Shown one piece after another: positions 19,001-26,177 of a DNA stretch of 61,785 bases. How positions within the stretch are numbered: position 1 is the first letter of the stretch; the number at the start of each line of letters is the position of its first letter. The translations under genes were made by a program, and so were the position numbers. The DNA lies in assembly GCA_902461935.1 (NCBI GenBank), contig CABPZP010000008.1:1-61785 (forward strand), given 5' to 3'. The stretch comes from Merdicola sp905200315 (GTDB taxonomy: Bacteria > Bacillota > Clostridia > TANB77 > CAG-508). Under the pieces are notes generated by a model. It was not told where the DNA came from and made no database searches. It worked only from the letters and a program-made list of their open reading frames with translations.

Positions 19001-19499
19001 AAAACTACCATATAAAGATGGGCAAAACGTAAAATATGCAGGAATAATAACATCTATAAAAAAGAAATACACAAAAAATAATAAACTAATGGCATTTATA
19101 ACAGTGGAAGATTTATATGGAACTACAGAAATAATTTTGTTTGAAAGTGCATATCAAAATAGTAGTAATAGTTTAGTAGAAGAAAATGTTGTAATGATAG
19201 AAGGAAGACTAAGCATAAGAGAAGATGAAGATGTAAAAATAATTGCAAATAAAATAACAGACTTTGGAGTAAAAAAGAAACAAATTTTGGAATTAAACAT
19301 AACAGGAACAACAGAAGAAACTAAAGCGAAATTAAGAGGAGCAATACTATATTTTACAGGAGATAAAAACAATATTCAAGTGCAAATATTGCAAGATGGA
19401 GAAATAAAGCCATGTGGGGCAATATATTTAACAGATGGAATTTTAAAAGAATTTCAGGAAATATTAGGAAATGAAAATGCCTATGTAAAAGATATATAG
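16023..19499 (+). CDS. dnaE: DNA polymerase III alpha subunit, DnaE type
   Basis: 1158 residues. N-terminal PHP domain begins FVHLHVHSEFSLLDGA; the C-family polymerase core has GPGRGSGAGS and the catalytic PDFDVDF, and the tail carries helix-hairpin-helix and OB domains (about 990-1060). In Firmicutes DnaE works next to PolC on the lagging strand. GGAGGA lies nine bases before ATG 16023; codons before it in the same frame lack a ribosome site. No in-frame CGG in all 1158 codons. Ends in TAG. Confidence 0.96.
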   Translation: MSNFVHLHVHSEFSLLDGANRIKDLPVRAKELGMDSIAITDHGVMYGAIDFYKACKKEGVKPIIGCEVYVAPRTRFQKEPGIDNKYNHLILLAKNNEGYKNLSKMVSIGFTEGYYYKPRIDLETIEKYHEGVICLSACLAGSVNQAILNGDMQKAEERALWFKNVFKDDYYLEIQNNGIKEQVLANQKLIELSRKLDIPLVATNDAHYLKKEDAYNHEVLLCIQTGKRMSDTDRMKFDTEELYIKSPEEMIDYFKNFPEAIENTVKIANECNVEFEFGNTILPNYDVPEEFETHYDYLKKLCDDGLIERYGENYSEDIKKRAEYEIGIIKKMGYVDYYLIVWDFIHYAKSHGIPVGPGRGSGAGSILAYAIGITDIDPMKYNLLFERFLNPERISMPDFDVDFCYERRQDVIDYVCRKYGHDHVSQIITFGTMSARMVIRDVGRVLDFPYAECDKLAKMIPNELHITIKKALEQNKELNNLYETDENIKKLLDIAMALEGMPRQASTHACGVVITKDPVDTYVPLYVRDGQISTQYIMTTLEELGLLKMDFLGLRTLTVIKDCMDLVKQCRGIDVEFDKDMSDPKVYKLWQEGKTSGIFQFESQGMTNFMKELKPDCLEDLIAGVSLYRPGPMDQIPRYIRGKLNPGHNEYTHPALEPILNVTYGCMVYQEQVMQIVRDLAGYSLGRADLVRRAMGKKKLDVMAKEREIFIHGEVDEAGNVLVPGCVRNGIDEKSANKIFDEMAEFAKYAFNKSHAACYAVVAYRTAYLKAYYPEEFMAATLNSFLGNLDKVPEYIDECKRLKIEILKPDVNKSFTKFTVDNGKIRFGLGSIKNVGVAVVENIVEEREKHGKYESFTDFCERTKDLGVNRKCVESFIKAGCFDEFEQTRHTLLESFEGILDTIQSENKKAFDGQVTMFDLGGNENENLDSIKYNFIEVEELSEKELLSMEKEMLGIYLSGHPLEKIKEQIAAQSTINTLKMKEIEENISNPEIKLPYKDGQNVKYAGIITSIKKKYTKNNKLMAFITVEDLYGTTEIILFESAYQNSSNSLVEENVVMIEGRLSIREDEDVKIIANKITDFGVKKKQILELNITGTTEETKAKLRGAILYFTGDKNNIQVQILQDGEIKPCGAIYLTDGILKEFQEILGNENAYVKDI

Positions 19500-19641
19500 T
19501 TTAATTAAAATTATTGTTAAGTATATAAAGTAAAATACATAGAATTAGAAGAATAAAAAATATAATGTAAAGTAATTTATAAAAAGGTAGAATCATATAA
19601 AATATAATCTGCTTTTTTTCTTTAAAATAGGCACAAAAGGA

Positions 19642-19670
19642 TTGAAAAATACGCATTTTTACGATATAAT
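19642..19670 (+). promoter_or_regulatory. promoter of the coiled-coil gene at 19707
   Basis: TTGAAA (19642-19647), 17 bases, TATAAT (19665-19670). Confidence 0.75.
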
Positions 19671-19706
19671 AGAAATAGATTGTAAAAAAAGATTGGATGT
19701 GGTATT

Positions 19707-20414
19707 GTGAAAAATAACTTAACTGCCAAACAACAACAATTGGTAAACGAAATTTTAAATAGAAAACAACTAGGACTTGAATCTTTAGTAGAAGCAACAT
19801 TAAAATCAGACAAAAATGACACGAAAGAAGAAATTATAAAGAAGCAAAAAGAAATATTAAGTAGAAAAGAAAAGGAAAATCAAGAAAAAACAACAAAAAA
19901 TAAAAAAGAAAAAGAAAAGGAAGAAAATACAAGCAAAGAACTAGATAAAAATACAGAAAAAAGTATAATAAAACAAAGCTACTTAGAAGATGCAAAGAGA
20001 AGAGATGAATGGGAAAAAAGGCAAACTGAAAGATTCAGAGGCGAACAAAAAAAGAAAAATAAAATTAGAGATAACATTTTAGAACAACTAGAAGAATTAG
20101 AACGTAAAGAAAGACTTGAAGAAAAAAGAAGACAACGAGAACATAAGTCAATAAAAGAAACACCTAAAAAATATAAAATTAAAAATATAATAATAAAACG
20201 CAGAAAAAATAAAAAACAAGATATTACTAAGTATAACTTAATAAGAGGTGTAAAAATATATATTGAAAACATAAGATTTTATGGATTAAATTATAAAATA
20301 ATGGAAAATGATTTTAAAAAAGGATTAGCTTTCTCAGTAAATCATAAAAAAGCACTAGAAAATGTTGAAAACAATAATAAAAAAAATATAAAAATTGAAC
20401 CAAGATATATTTAG
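19707..20414 (+). CDS. highly charged coiled-coil protein, function unknown
   Basis: 235 residues, over 40 % Lys, Glu and Arg. Residues 1-60 and 85-150 form long charged helices (for example LEQLEELERKERLEEKRR). After a basic stretch (160-180) there is a small aromatic segment (IRFYGLNYKIMENDF) that may be a folded unit. No TM, no signal peptide. GTG 19707 with GGATGTGG just upstream is the likely start. Transcribed alone. Family not recognised; the basic C-terminal half would suit nucleic-acid or ribosome contact, which is a guess. Confidence 0.6.
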   Translation: MKNNLTAKQQQLVNEILNRKQLGLESLVEATLKSDKNDTKEEIIKKQKEILSRKEKENQEKTTKNKKEKEKEENTSKELDKNTEKSIIKQSYLEDAKRRDEWEKRQTERFRGEQKKKNKIRDNILEQLEELERKERLEEKRRQREHKSIKETPKKYKIKNIIIKRRKNKKQDITKYNLIRGVKIYIENIRFYGLNYKIMENDFKKGLAFSVNHKKALENVENNNKKNIKIEPRYI

Positions 20415-20421
20415 ATAAAAG

Positions 20422-20458
20422 AATAATGAATAAATTAATTTTTATTCATTATTTTTTT
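20422..20458. terminator. terminator between convergent genes at 20.4 kb
   Basis: AATAATGAATA / TTATTCATTATT stem with a seven-base T run on the plus side and A-rich left side. Confidence 0.75.
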
Positions 20459-20763
20459 ATAGAGTTTTTACACCATAACTCAAAACTATTGCAATAAATA
20501 TATTCTATGCTTACACTTGAAAGAAAATTATTTTTCAAGGCATAGGAATTCCAAGCGGAATTTGTTGGTATAATATTATATAGAAAAAAATAATTCTGAA
20601 TACCTAAAACACTTTGTTCATAATGATATTTCATAATTGAAATAGTACGATAATAGTTGTTTATTTCTAAATCAACTTCTTGACTTATTTTTAAAGTTTC
20701 TTCAGAATTTAAACCGTATTCATCTATATATTTGTACATTTTATTCCTTAAATTTTTTAACAT
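20449..20763 (-). CDS. Spo0E-like aspartyl-phosphate phosphatase with C-terminal extension
   Basis: 104 residues. The first 45 match Spo0E-like proteins: LRNKMYKYIDEYGLNSEETLKIS followed by the signature SQEVD (family SQxLD) and an aromatic end. These phosphatases remove phosphate from Spo0A and delay sporulation. The remaining 55 residues are rich in Tyr, Phe and Asn and are not part of the usual 50-60-residue family; they are unrecognised. The start ATG 20763 has GAGGA eight bases upstream; an ATG 15 bases earlier overlaps the XRE gene. Cotranscribed with that regulator, so likely under its control. Confidence 0.72.
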   Translation of the reverse strand: MLKNLRNKMYKYIDEYGLNSEETLKISQEVDLEINNYYRTISIMKYHYEQSVLGIQNYFFLYNIIPTNSAWNSYALKNNFLSSVSIEYIYCNSFELWCKNSIKK

Positions 20764-20767
20764 TTTA

Positions 20768-20965
20768 TTAGTCCTCATATTTATATAATTCTTTAATATC
20801 TACATTAAGAGCCTTAGCAATTTTGCACAAAACAGAAATAGTAGGCTCACGCTCTCCATTTTCTAAATAGCCAATGTGACTCGAACTAACACCGCTTAAT
20901 TTAGAAAGTTTGTTCTGGGAGAGTCCTTTCTTTTCTCTTATTTCCCTAATATATAACCTTAACAT
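20768..20965 (-). CDS. XRE-family helix-turn-helix regulator (SinR-like)
   Basis: 65 residues, almost entirely one HTH_3 domain: IREIREKKGLSQNKLSKLSG (helices 1-2), VSSSHIGYLENGEREPT (recognition helix and turn), then the dimer-side helices. GAGGTG precedes the ATG. The adjacent Spo0E-like gene makes a role in the growth/sporulation decision plausible. The 218 bases upstream (20966-21183) show no other feature that I can name. Confidence 0.88.
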   Translation of the reverse strand: MLRLYIREIREKKGLSQNKLSKLSGVSSSHIGYLENGEREPTISVLCKIAKALNVDIKELYKYED

Positions 20966-21183
20966 TTAGGCACCTCTGTGCTTATTATTTACTTTTTAAT
21001 TAAAACATATACCTTATCCACTATGGTGGTTATTTTAGGCTTTTAAGGGATATTTAAGAATTACATGTGTCGAAAAATGTCGGAAAATGTAAAAAACAAA
21101 AAATAAAATAAATAAGCATATAAAATAATATTTTTTAGAATAAAAAATTTTCTATATTAATATAAATAACTAAGGTGATTAAA

Positions 21184-21925
21184 TTGAATGAAATTTTAAA
21201 AACTACATTAGTAGGATTATTTTTTGGAACTTTTGGAACAACTTTAGGAGGAATAATTGGAACTTCTTTTAAAAATACAAGCAATAAATTCTTAAGTTTT
21301 ATACTATCTTTAGCCTCAGGTTTAATGACAGCAATAATATGTTTTGAACTAATACCAGAGGCTTTGGAAATAAGCTCAATTATAAATATTTTTGTTGGAG
21401 TTATATTTGGTGTAATAGTAATGATAATATGTGACTTACTTGTGGAAAAAAAGTTTTCAGGAAGCAAGAAATACACAGGTAAAAATTCTTTGTTAAAAAC
21501 TGGAATAATTGTAAGTATAGGTCTTGCAATACATAATTTTCCAGAAGGTTTAGCAATTCGGAAGTGGTTTTGAAGCGTCACTAAAATTAGGCTTAAGCTT
21601 AGCAATAGCGATATGTTTGCACGACATACCAGAGGGAATATCAATGGCTGTTCCAATGAAAAATGGAGGAATGAAATCTGGAAAAGTAATATACTATGTT
21701 GTACTATCAGGAATAACCACTGGAATAGGAGCATTTTTTGGAGCAATAATAGGAGGAATATCTCAAAGTGTTATATCTATGTGCTTAAGTTTTGCTGCAG
21801 GAGCAATGTTATATATAGTTTCAGGAGAATTAATTCCAGAATCTAATAAATTGTATAGTGGTAGAATGAATGCAATAGGAAATATTATAGGAATAACACT
21901 AGGAATAATAGTAACAACATTATAA
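21184..21925 (+). CDS. ZIP family metal transporter, needs one +1 frameshift at CGG
   Basis: ZupT/GufA-like divalent metal importer, 246 residues when joined. Eight TM helices; ELIPEAL in the third, then HNFPEGLAI (metal-binding helix IV) and HDIPEG (helix V). The frame breaks right after HNFPEGLAI: codon 126 is CGG (21559-21561) and the unshifted frame stops four codons later. Skipping the C gives GSGFEASLKLG, exactly what the family has at this point (AIGxGF), and the rest of the transporter through TAA at 21925. No other defect is seen in 742 bases, which argues against a decayed gene. TTG 21184 is preferred (AAGGTGA upstream); GTG 21175 is possible. Confidence 0.87.
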
Positions 21926-21974
21926 TTTGCATACAAATTTTATATGTGTTAAAATTCTTTTGGAGGATTTTAAT

Positions 21975-22436
21975 ATGAAAGTAATGTTTATATGTACAGG
22001 AAATATATGTAGAAGTGCAATGGCACATTGGCTATTAGAAAGTGAAAAGAAAAATAATAATATTGAAGTGTATTCTTGTGGAATATATGCAGAAGACGGA
22101 GATGAGCCAACTTATAATGCAATAGAAGCTATGAAAGAATATGATGTAGATTTAAGCAAACACAGAGCAACAAATATACGTAATTCAAAAATAAAAGATA
22201 TGGATTTAATTTTATGTATGACAACATCGCATAAAAGAGATGTATTATATATGTATCCAGAGTTAAAAGATAAAGTATTTACATTAAAAGAATATACGAA
22301 TTATAAAAAAGAAGAAAATTCTTTAGATATAAGAGACCCATGGGGTTATGACTTAGAAACATATAGATTTTGCGCTGCCGAAATATATAATTGCATAGAA
22401 ATTTTGTTGAAAAAAATTAAAGACAATAAAAAATAA
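21975..22436 (+). CDS. low-molecular-weight protein phosphatase (LMW-PTP, YwlE-like)
   Basis: 153 residues. P-loop CTGNICRS (7-14; Cys7 nucleophile, Arg13), helix start, and the acid DPWGYD at about 131-136. In B. subtilis YwlE a Thr in the P-loop (CTGNTCRS) favours phospho-arginine; here that position is Ile, as in tyrosine phosphatases, so the substrate is more likely phosphotyrosine. GGAGG precedes ATG 21975, 49 bases after the ZIP gene and on the same strand; cotranscription is likely. Confidence 0.9.
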   Translation: MKVMFICTGNICRSAMAHWLLESEKKNNNIEVYSCGIYAEDGDEPTYNAIEAMKEYDVDLSKHRATNIRNSKIKDMDLILCMTTSHKRDVLYMYPELKDKVFTLKEYTNYKKEENSLDIRDPWGYDLETYRFCAAEIYNCIEILLKKIKDNKK

Positions 22437-22465
22437 TAAAAGTTCGTTTCATACTCGTAGAGCAA

Positions 22466-22553
22466 ATTATATATTTTTTTAAAAGTGATGTCAATAAATT
22501 TGCAAAAAAATGTTTGAAAAAAGATTGACATTTATTAATAAATATGTTATTAT
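22466..22553. promoter_or_regulatory. divergent promoter pair joined by a palindrome (first copy)
   Basis: Leftward: TTGACA (22494-22489), 17 bases, TATAAT (22471-22466). Rightward: TTGACA (22525-22530), 17 bases, TATTAT (22548-22553). The two -35 boxes are the ends of an imperfect inverted repeat, GTCAATAAATTTGCAAA ... TTTG...ATTGAC. The leftward transcript would run antisense into the end of the phosphatase gene; the rightward one into the hairpins at 22.6 kb. Confidence 0.65.
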
Positions 22554-22559
22554 TCAAAT

Positions 22560-22633
22560 ACAAAACGTAGACATTGAGTCGCAGTTATTCAAAAAATAGT
22601 TGTATGTGTACCGTGAATGCACATACTTTTTTA
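22560..22633 (+). ncRNA. possible small RNA ending in a terminator hairpin
   Basis: Starts downstream of the rightward TTGACA-17-TATTAT promoter and ends at hairpin GTATGTG / CACATAC (22602-22608, 22620-22626) plus TTTTTT. About 70 bases, with a weak 21-codon frame. Its minus strand resembles the start of the 41-residue ORF (TTGAATAACTGCGAC). Function unknown. Confidence 0.4.
22602..22633 (+). terminator. terminator hairpin with ACCGTGAAT loop
   Basis: GTATGTG-TACCGTGAATG-CACATAC then TTTTTTATT. Confidence 0.6.
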
Positions 22634-22635
22634 TT

Positions 22636-22666
22636 GTAAAAAAGGGTAGACCGTGAATCTACCCTT
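22636..22666 (-). terminator. terminator of the 41-residue ORF, same loop sequence
   Basis: Minus strand AAGGGTAGA-TTCACGG-TCTACCCTT then TTTTTAC. Its loop shares ACCGTGAAT (plus-strand reading) with the hairpin 35 bases away. Confidence 0.65.
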
Positions 22667-22672
22667 AGACTA

Positions 22673-22798
22673 TTATGTATTGTTACTTTTAGTCTTAACA
22701 CTGTTGATATTTTGCATTTGTTGTTGTAAAAGTATGTTTTTTTCTTTTTCACTTATAAGTTGTTTTACTAAATGCAAAATTAAATCACAATTATTCAA
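22673..22798 (-). CDS. 41-residue coiled-coil-like small protein
   Basis: Starts TTG 22798 with AAAGGAGG eight bases upstream and ends TAA. It begins MNNCDLILHLVKQLISEKEK and continues as an amphipathic helix with a Gln run. No TM segment, so not a typical type I toxin. It has its own leftward promoter in the palindrome at 22887-22928 and its own terminator. No family recognised; it may resemble short leucine-zipper-like proteins. Confidence 0.55.
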   Translation of the reverse strand: MNNCDLILHLVKQLISEKEKNILLQQQMQNINSVKTKSNNT

Positions 22799-22886
22799 AA
22801 AAATAGCCTCCTTTCCGCCTTAAGAAAAGACTAACCTTTCTTATACGTAAGGTTAAGAAATATATTACTATAAGTTTTTATAAAAA

Positions 22887-22952
22887 GTCAATAGAATTTA
22901 CAAAAAAATGTTTGTAAATTCTATTGACATTTTTTTTGCTCAAATATATAAT
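22887..22952. promoter_or_regulatory. pcrA promoter with 18-bp perfect palindrome (second copy)
   Basis: GTCAATAGAATTTACAAA (22887-22904), six-base loop, and its exact inverse (22911-22928). The right end supplies TTGACA (22924-22929), 17 bases, TATAAT (22947-22952) for pcrA; the left end supplies a TTGACT for the small leftward ORF. The design matches the palindrome 400 bases upstream, so a common DNA-binding regulator is likely. Confidence 0.75.
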
Positions 22953-22990
22953 TTAAAACATCTAAAAAAATTAAATACAAGGAGAAAAAA

Positions 22991-25279
22991 ATGCAAGATA
23001 TATTAGAAGGATTAAACGATAAACAATACGAAGCTGTTACAAATACAGAAGGGCCAAGCTTAGTAATTGCAGGAGCGGGAAGCGGAAAAACAAAAGTATT
23101 AACACATAAAATTGCATATTTAATGGGAGAAAAAAATGTATCACCCTTTAATATTTTGGCAATAACATTTACAAACAAAGCAGCAAACGAAATGAAAGAA
23201 AGAGTAGAAAAATTAGTAGGTGATGTTGCAAGAGATATGTGGATAGGAACATTCCACTCAATATGTGTACGAATATTACGTAGATATATAGATAGAATAG
23301 GTTTTGATAGTTCATTTATAATATTTGATACATCAGACCAAAGAACATTAATAAAAGAATGCCTAAAAAAACTAGATGTAGATGATAAAATGTTTACAGA
23401 TAGATCTGTGCAATTTGAAATAAGTAATGCAAAAAACGAAATGCTAGAACCAGACCAATATCAAGCAAGAGCAATGGGAGATTTTAGAAAAGAAAAAATT
23501 GCAGAAATATATACTTTATATCAAAATAGATTAAAAGAAAATAATGCAATAGATTTTGACGATATAATTAATTTTACTATAAAAATTTTAATGAACAATT
23601 CAGATGTACTAGAATACTACACAGAAAAATTTAAATACGTGTTAGTAGACGAATATCAAGATACAAACAAAGCACAATTTACACTTGTTTCAATACTTGC
23701 TTCAAGATATGGAAACATAACAGTTGTTGGTGATAACGACCAAGGAATATATTCTTTTAGAGGTGCAGATATAAGCAATATTTTAAACTTTGAAAGAGAC
23801 TTTCCAGGTACTAAAATAATAAAACTAGAGCAAAATTATAGATGTACACAAAATATTTTAAATGCAGCAAATGCAGTAATAAAAAATAATGAAGTAAAAT
23901 ACAAAAAAAGTTTATGGACAGAAAATGAAGAAGGTGGACTTCCAATAGTATATTCTGCAAGAGATGAATATGATGAAGGCAGATATATAGTAGAACAAAT
24001 AGAACACCTAAAAAGAGAAGAATATTATAAATATTCAGACTTTGCTATTTTATATAGAATGAATACACAATCACGTGCAATAGAAGATATTCTTAGAAGA
24101 GAGGATGTACCATACAAAATTATAGGAGGACTAAAATTCTACGAAAGAAAAGAAATTAAAGATATAATTTCATATCTTAGATTAATAAATAATCCTTCAG
24201 ATAATATTGCATTAAAGAGAATAATAAATGAACCAAAAAGAGGAATAGGAAAAACAAGTTTAGATAAAATACAAAATATATCAGATGAAACAGGAATTTC
24301 TATGTACGAAATCATAAAAGATGCTACAACATATGGATTAAACAGAGTATATGCAAATGCACAAAATTTTATAAATGTTATAGAAGAATTAAGAAGCATA
24401 AAAGATGAAACAAAAATTTCTGAATTAATAAAATTAACATTAAACAAAACAGGTTACACAAAAGCACTAGAAACAGAAAATACAATAGAAGCGGAAAACA
24501 GAATAGCCAACTTAGAAGAATTTTTAACAGTAGCAGTTGAATTTGAGGAACAAGAAGCAGACCAAAACTTAAATAACTTTTTAGAAGGAATTACACTTAC
24601 AAGTGATATAGATGGAATGGATGAAGAGCAAGAAACAGTAACACTTATGACTCTACACAGTGCAAAAGGACTAGAATTCCCAGTAGTATTTTTAGTTGGA
24701 ATGGAGGAAGGAATATTCCCAGGACATAAATCTATGGCAGAACCAAAAGAACTAGAAGAAGAAAGACGTTTATGCTATGTAGGAATAACAAGGGCAAAGA
24801 AACAACTATTTTTAACATGTAGCAAACAACGTACAATGTTTGGTTCAACAAGTTGTAATCCAGTATCAAGATTTTTAAAAGAAATACCAGAAGATATGTT
24901 AATGGGCTACGAAGAAATAAAAGAAAATAGTAGACCGAATTTCGAAGATTCACCATTTACATGGAAATATGGCGGAAACTCTAATGGAACAGTAACATCA
25001 TATTATGATAAAAGTTCTACTCGAGCAACAAAAGAGCAAAATAACAATTATAAATTCAAATCTGCAGAAACATTTTTAAATAGCCTAAAACAAAATAAAA
25101 CAAATGTAGATTTAAGTAAATATAAAACAGGACAAAGTGTTTACCACAAAAAATTCGGAGAAGGAATAATAACAAAATTAGAACCAGAAGGAGACGATAT
25201 AAAAGTAGAAATTAATTTTGCAAAAGTAGGAACAAAACGATTAATGGCAAAATATGCAGGATTAGAAATAATTGAATAA
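22991..25279 (+). CDS. pcrA: ATP-dependent DNA helicase PcrA/UvrD
   Basis: 762 residues, superfamily 1A 3'-5' helicase for repair and replication restart. Motif I GAGSGKT (about 29-35), Ia FTNKAANEM, II VDEYQDTN, III GDNDQGIYSFRGA, IV LEQNYRC, V TLHSAKGLEF, VI RRLCYVGITRAKK. The C-terminal 60 residues form the PcrA-type Tudor-like domain (YHKKFGEGIITKLE). AAGGAGA precedes ATG 22991. The palindrome in its promoter suggests regulation, but it is not a recognisable LexA box. Confidence 0.97.
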   Translation: MQDILEGLNDKQYEAVTNTEGPSLVIAGAGSGKTKVLTHKIAYLMGEKNVSPFNILAITFTNKAANEMKERVEKLVGDVARDMWIGTFHSICVRILRRYIDRIGFDSSFIIFDTSDQRTLIKECLKKLDVDDKMFTDRSVQFEISNAKNEMLEPDQYQARAMGDFRKEKIAEIYTLYQNRLKENNAIDFDDIINFTIKILMNNSDVLEYYTEKFKYVLVDEYQDTNKAQFTLVSILASRYGNITVVGDNDQGIYSFRGADISNILNFERDFPGTKIIKLEQNYRCTQNILNAANAVIKNNEVKYKKSLWTENEEGGLPIVYSARDEYDEGRYIVEQIEHLKREEYYKYSDFAILYRMNTQSRAIEDILRREDVPYKIIGGLKFYERKEIKDIISYLRLINNPSDNIALKRIINEPKRGIGKTSLDKIQNISDETGISMYEIIKDATTYGLNRVYANAQNFINVIEELRSIKDETKISELIKLTLNKTGYTKALETENTIEAENRIANLEEFLTVAVEFEEQEADQNLNNFLEGITLTSDIDGMDEEQETVTLMTLHSAKGLEFPVVFLVGMEEGIFPGHKSMAEPKELEEERRLCYVGITRAKKQLFLTCSKQRTMFGSTSCNPVSRFLKEIPEDMLMGYEEIKENSRPNFEDSPFTWKYGGNSNGTVTSYYDKSSTRATKEQNNNYKFKSAETFLNSLKQNKTNVDLSKYKTGQSVYHKKFGEGIITKLEPEGDDIKVEINFAKVGTKRLMAKYAGLEIIE

Positions 25280-25335
25280 AATAAAATTTTTCGTTCATAA
25301 TATATTTAGAAATTTTTGTGAAAGGGATGAAAAAT

Positions 25336-25524
25336 ATGGCAACATTAAATCAAAGTGAATTACAAAATTTAAGACATTTAATTGGAGCACATGAAACTGC
25401 ATACCAAAAACTAAATACATTTTCATCACAAGCAGTGGATCCAGAAATAAAGCAAATATTTGCTAAATCAGCACAAGATGCATTAAACACAAAACAAAAA
25501 TTAATGGAATTCTTAGAACAATAA
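25336..25524 (+). CDS. small CotF-like/spore-coat-associated protein
   Basis: 62 residues, two predicted helices (NLRHLIGAHETAYQKLN and DPEIKQIFAKSAQDALNTK). The make-up and the neighbouring CotF-like gene fit the short coat-associated helical proteins of Clostridia. ATG 25336 has AAAGGG upstream; in-frame starts earlier overlap it. Forms a two-gene unit with the next ORF (16 bases apart). Related to the ferritin-like or CotF four-helix group by pattern only. Confidence 0.65.
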   Translation: MATLNQSELQNLRHLIGAHETAYQKLNTFSSQAVDPEIKQIFAKSAQDALNTKQKLMEFLEQ

Positions 25525-25540
25525 AAGGAGGAAAGAAATT

Positions 25541-25786
25541 ATGGACGAAAAAACAATGGTAAACGACATTTTAGCATCTGTTAAATCAGACTTAACAGCA
25601 TATCAAACAGCAATAACAGAATGTGAAGATATGTCACTAAGACAAGCATTTCAACAAATACGTAATAACGACGAAACATTTCAATACGAACTATTCAAAA
25701 TAGCACAAAACAAAGGCTATTATAAACCAGCAGCAAAAGCAACATACACAGAAATACAAACAGTAAAAAATGATTTACAACAATAA
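25541..25786 (+). CDS. CotF family spore coat protein
   Basis: 81 residues, helical, with the CotF-like pattern MVNDILASVKSDLTAYQ, then DMSLRQAFQQIRNNDETFQYEL and the ending GYYKPAAKA. AAAGGAGG precedes ATG 25541. With the previous gene it forms an operon ended by a strong terminator. Presence supports spore formation, though CotF-like proteins also occur in non-sporulating relatives. Confidence 0.75.
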   Translation: MDEKTMVNDILASVKSDLTAYQTAITECEDMSLRQAFQQIRNNDETFQYELFKIAQNKGYYKPAAKATYTEIQTVKNDLQQ

Positions 25787-25788
25787 CA

Positions 25789-25821
25789 AAAAAGCAACCT
25801 TACGAAAGGTTGCTTTTTTTT
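25789..25821 (+). terminator. terminator of the coat gene pair
   Basis: AAAGCAACCTT / AAGGTTGCTTT hairpin followed by a T run. Confidence 0.9.
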
Positions 25822-25826
25822 GCATT

Positions 25827-26014
25827 GTAGAGGGTCGACGCTTCTGTCGACCAAAATTTTTTAATATATTTCAATTTGATGTAAGATGTTAGAAATTAGA
25901 AGTTGGGATTTAGGGTAATTTCTTCGAAGCATTGCTTTTGTATCCAACCTCAAACATCTAACCTCCAACTACTAATTATGATATATTGTAGGGGTCGACG
26001 CCTCTGTCGACCCG
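25827..26014. repeat. two GTCGAC palindromic repeats around a second repeat type
   Basis: The 391-base gap before the M23 gene holds GTAGAGGGTCGACGCTTC...GTCGACC (25827-25852) and GTAGGGGTCGACGCCTC...GACCCG (25988-26014). Between them lies a different unit starting GATGTAAGATGTTAGA (25879) with a partial inverted copy at about 25950-25975 (CATCTAACCTCCAACTA). The same two repeat types are neighbours again at 46.14-46.22 kb. Confidence 0.8.
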
Positions 26015-26177
26015 AGTGGCCAACATTCCCTAAGTAAAAAAAGAAAAAGAGAGAAAAACAGAAAGAAAACGAGAGAAACGAAAAAATATTAAAACAAAAT
26101 TGAATATATAAGCAAATATATAAATTGAATAAAAAATAATATTAATATAAAATACCAAAAAACGAAAGAGAGGGTGT

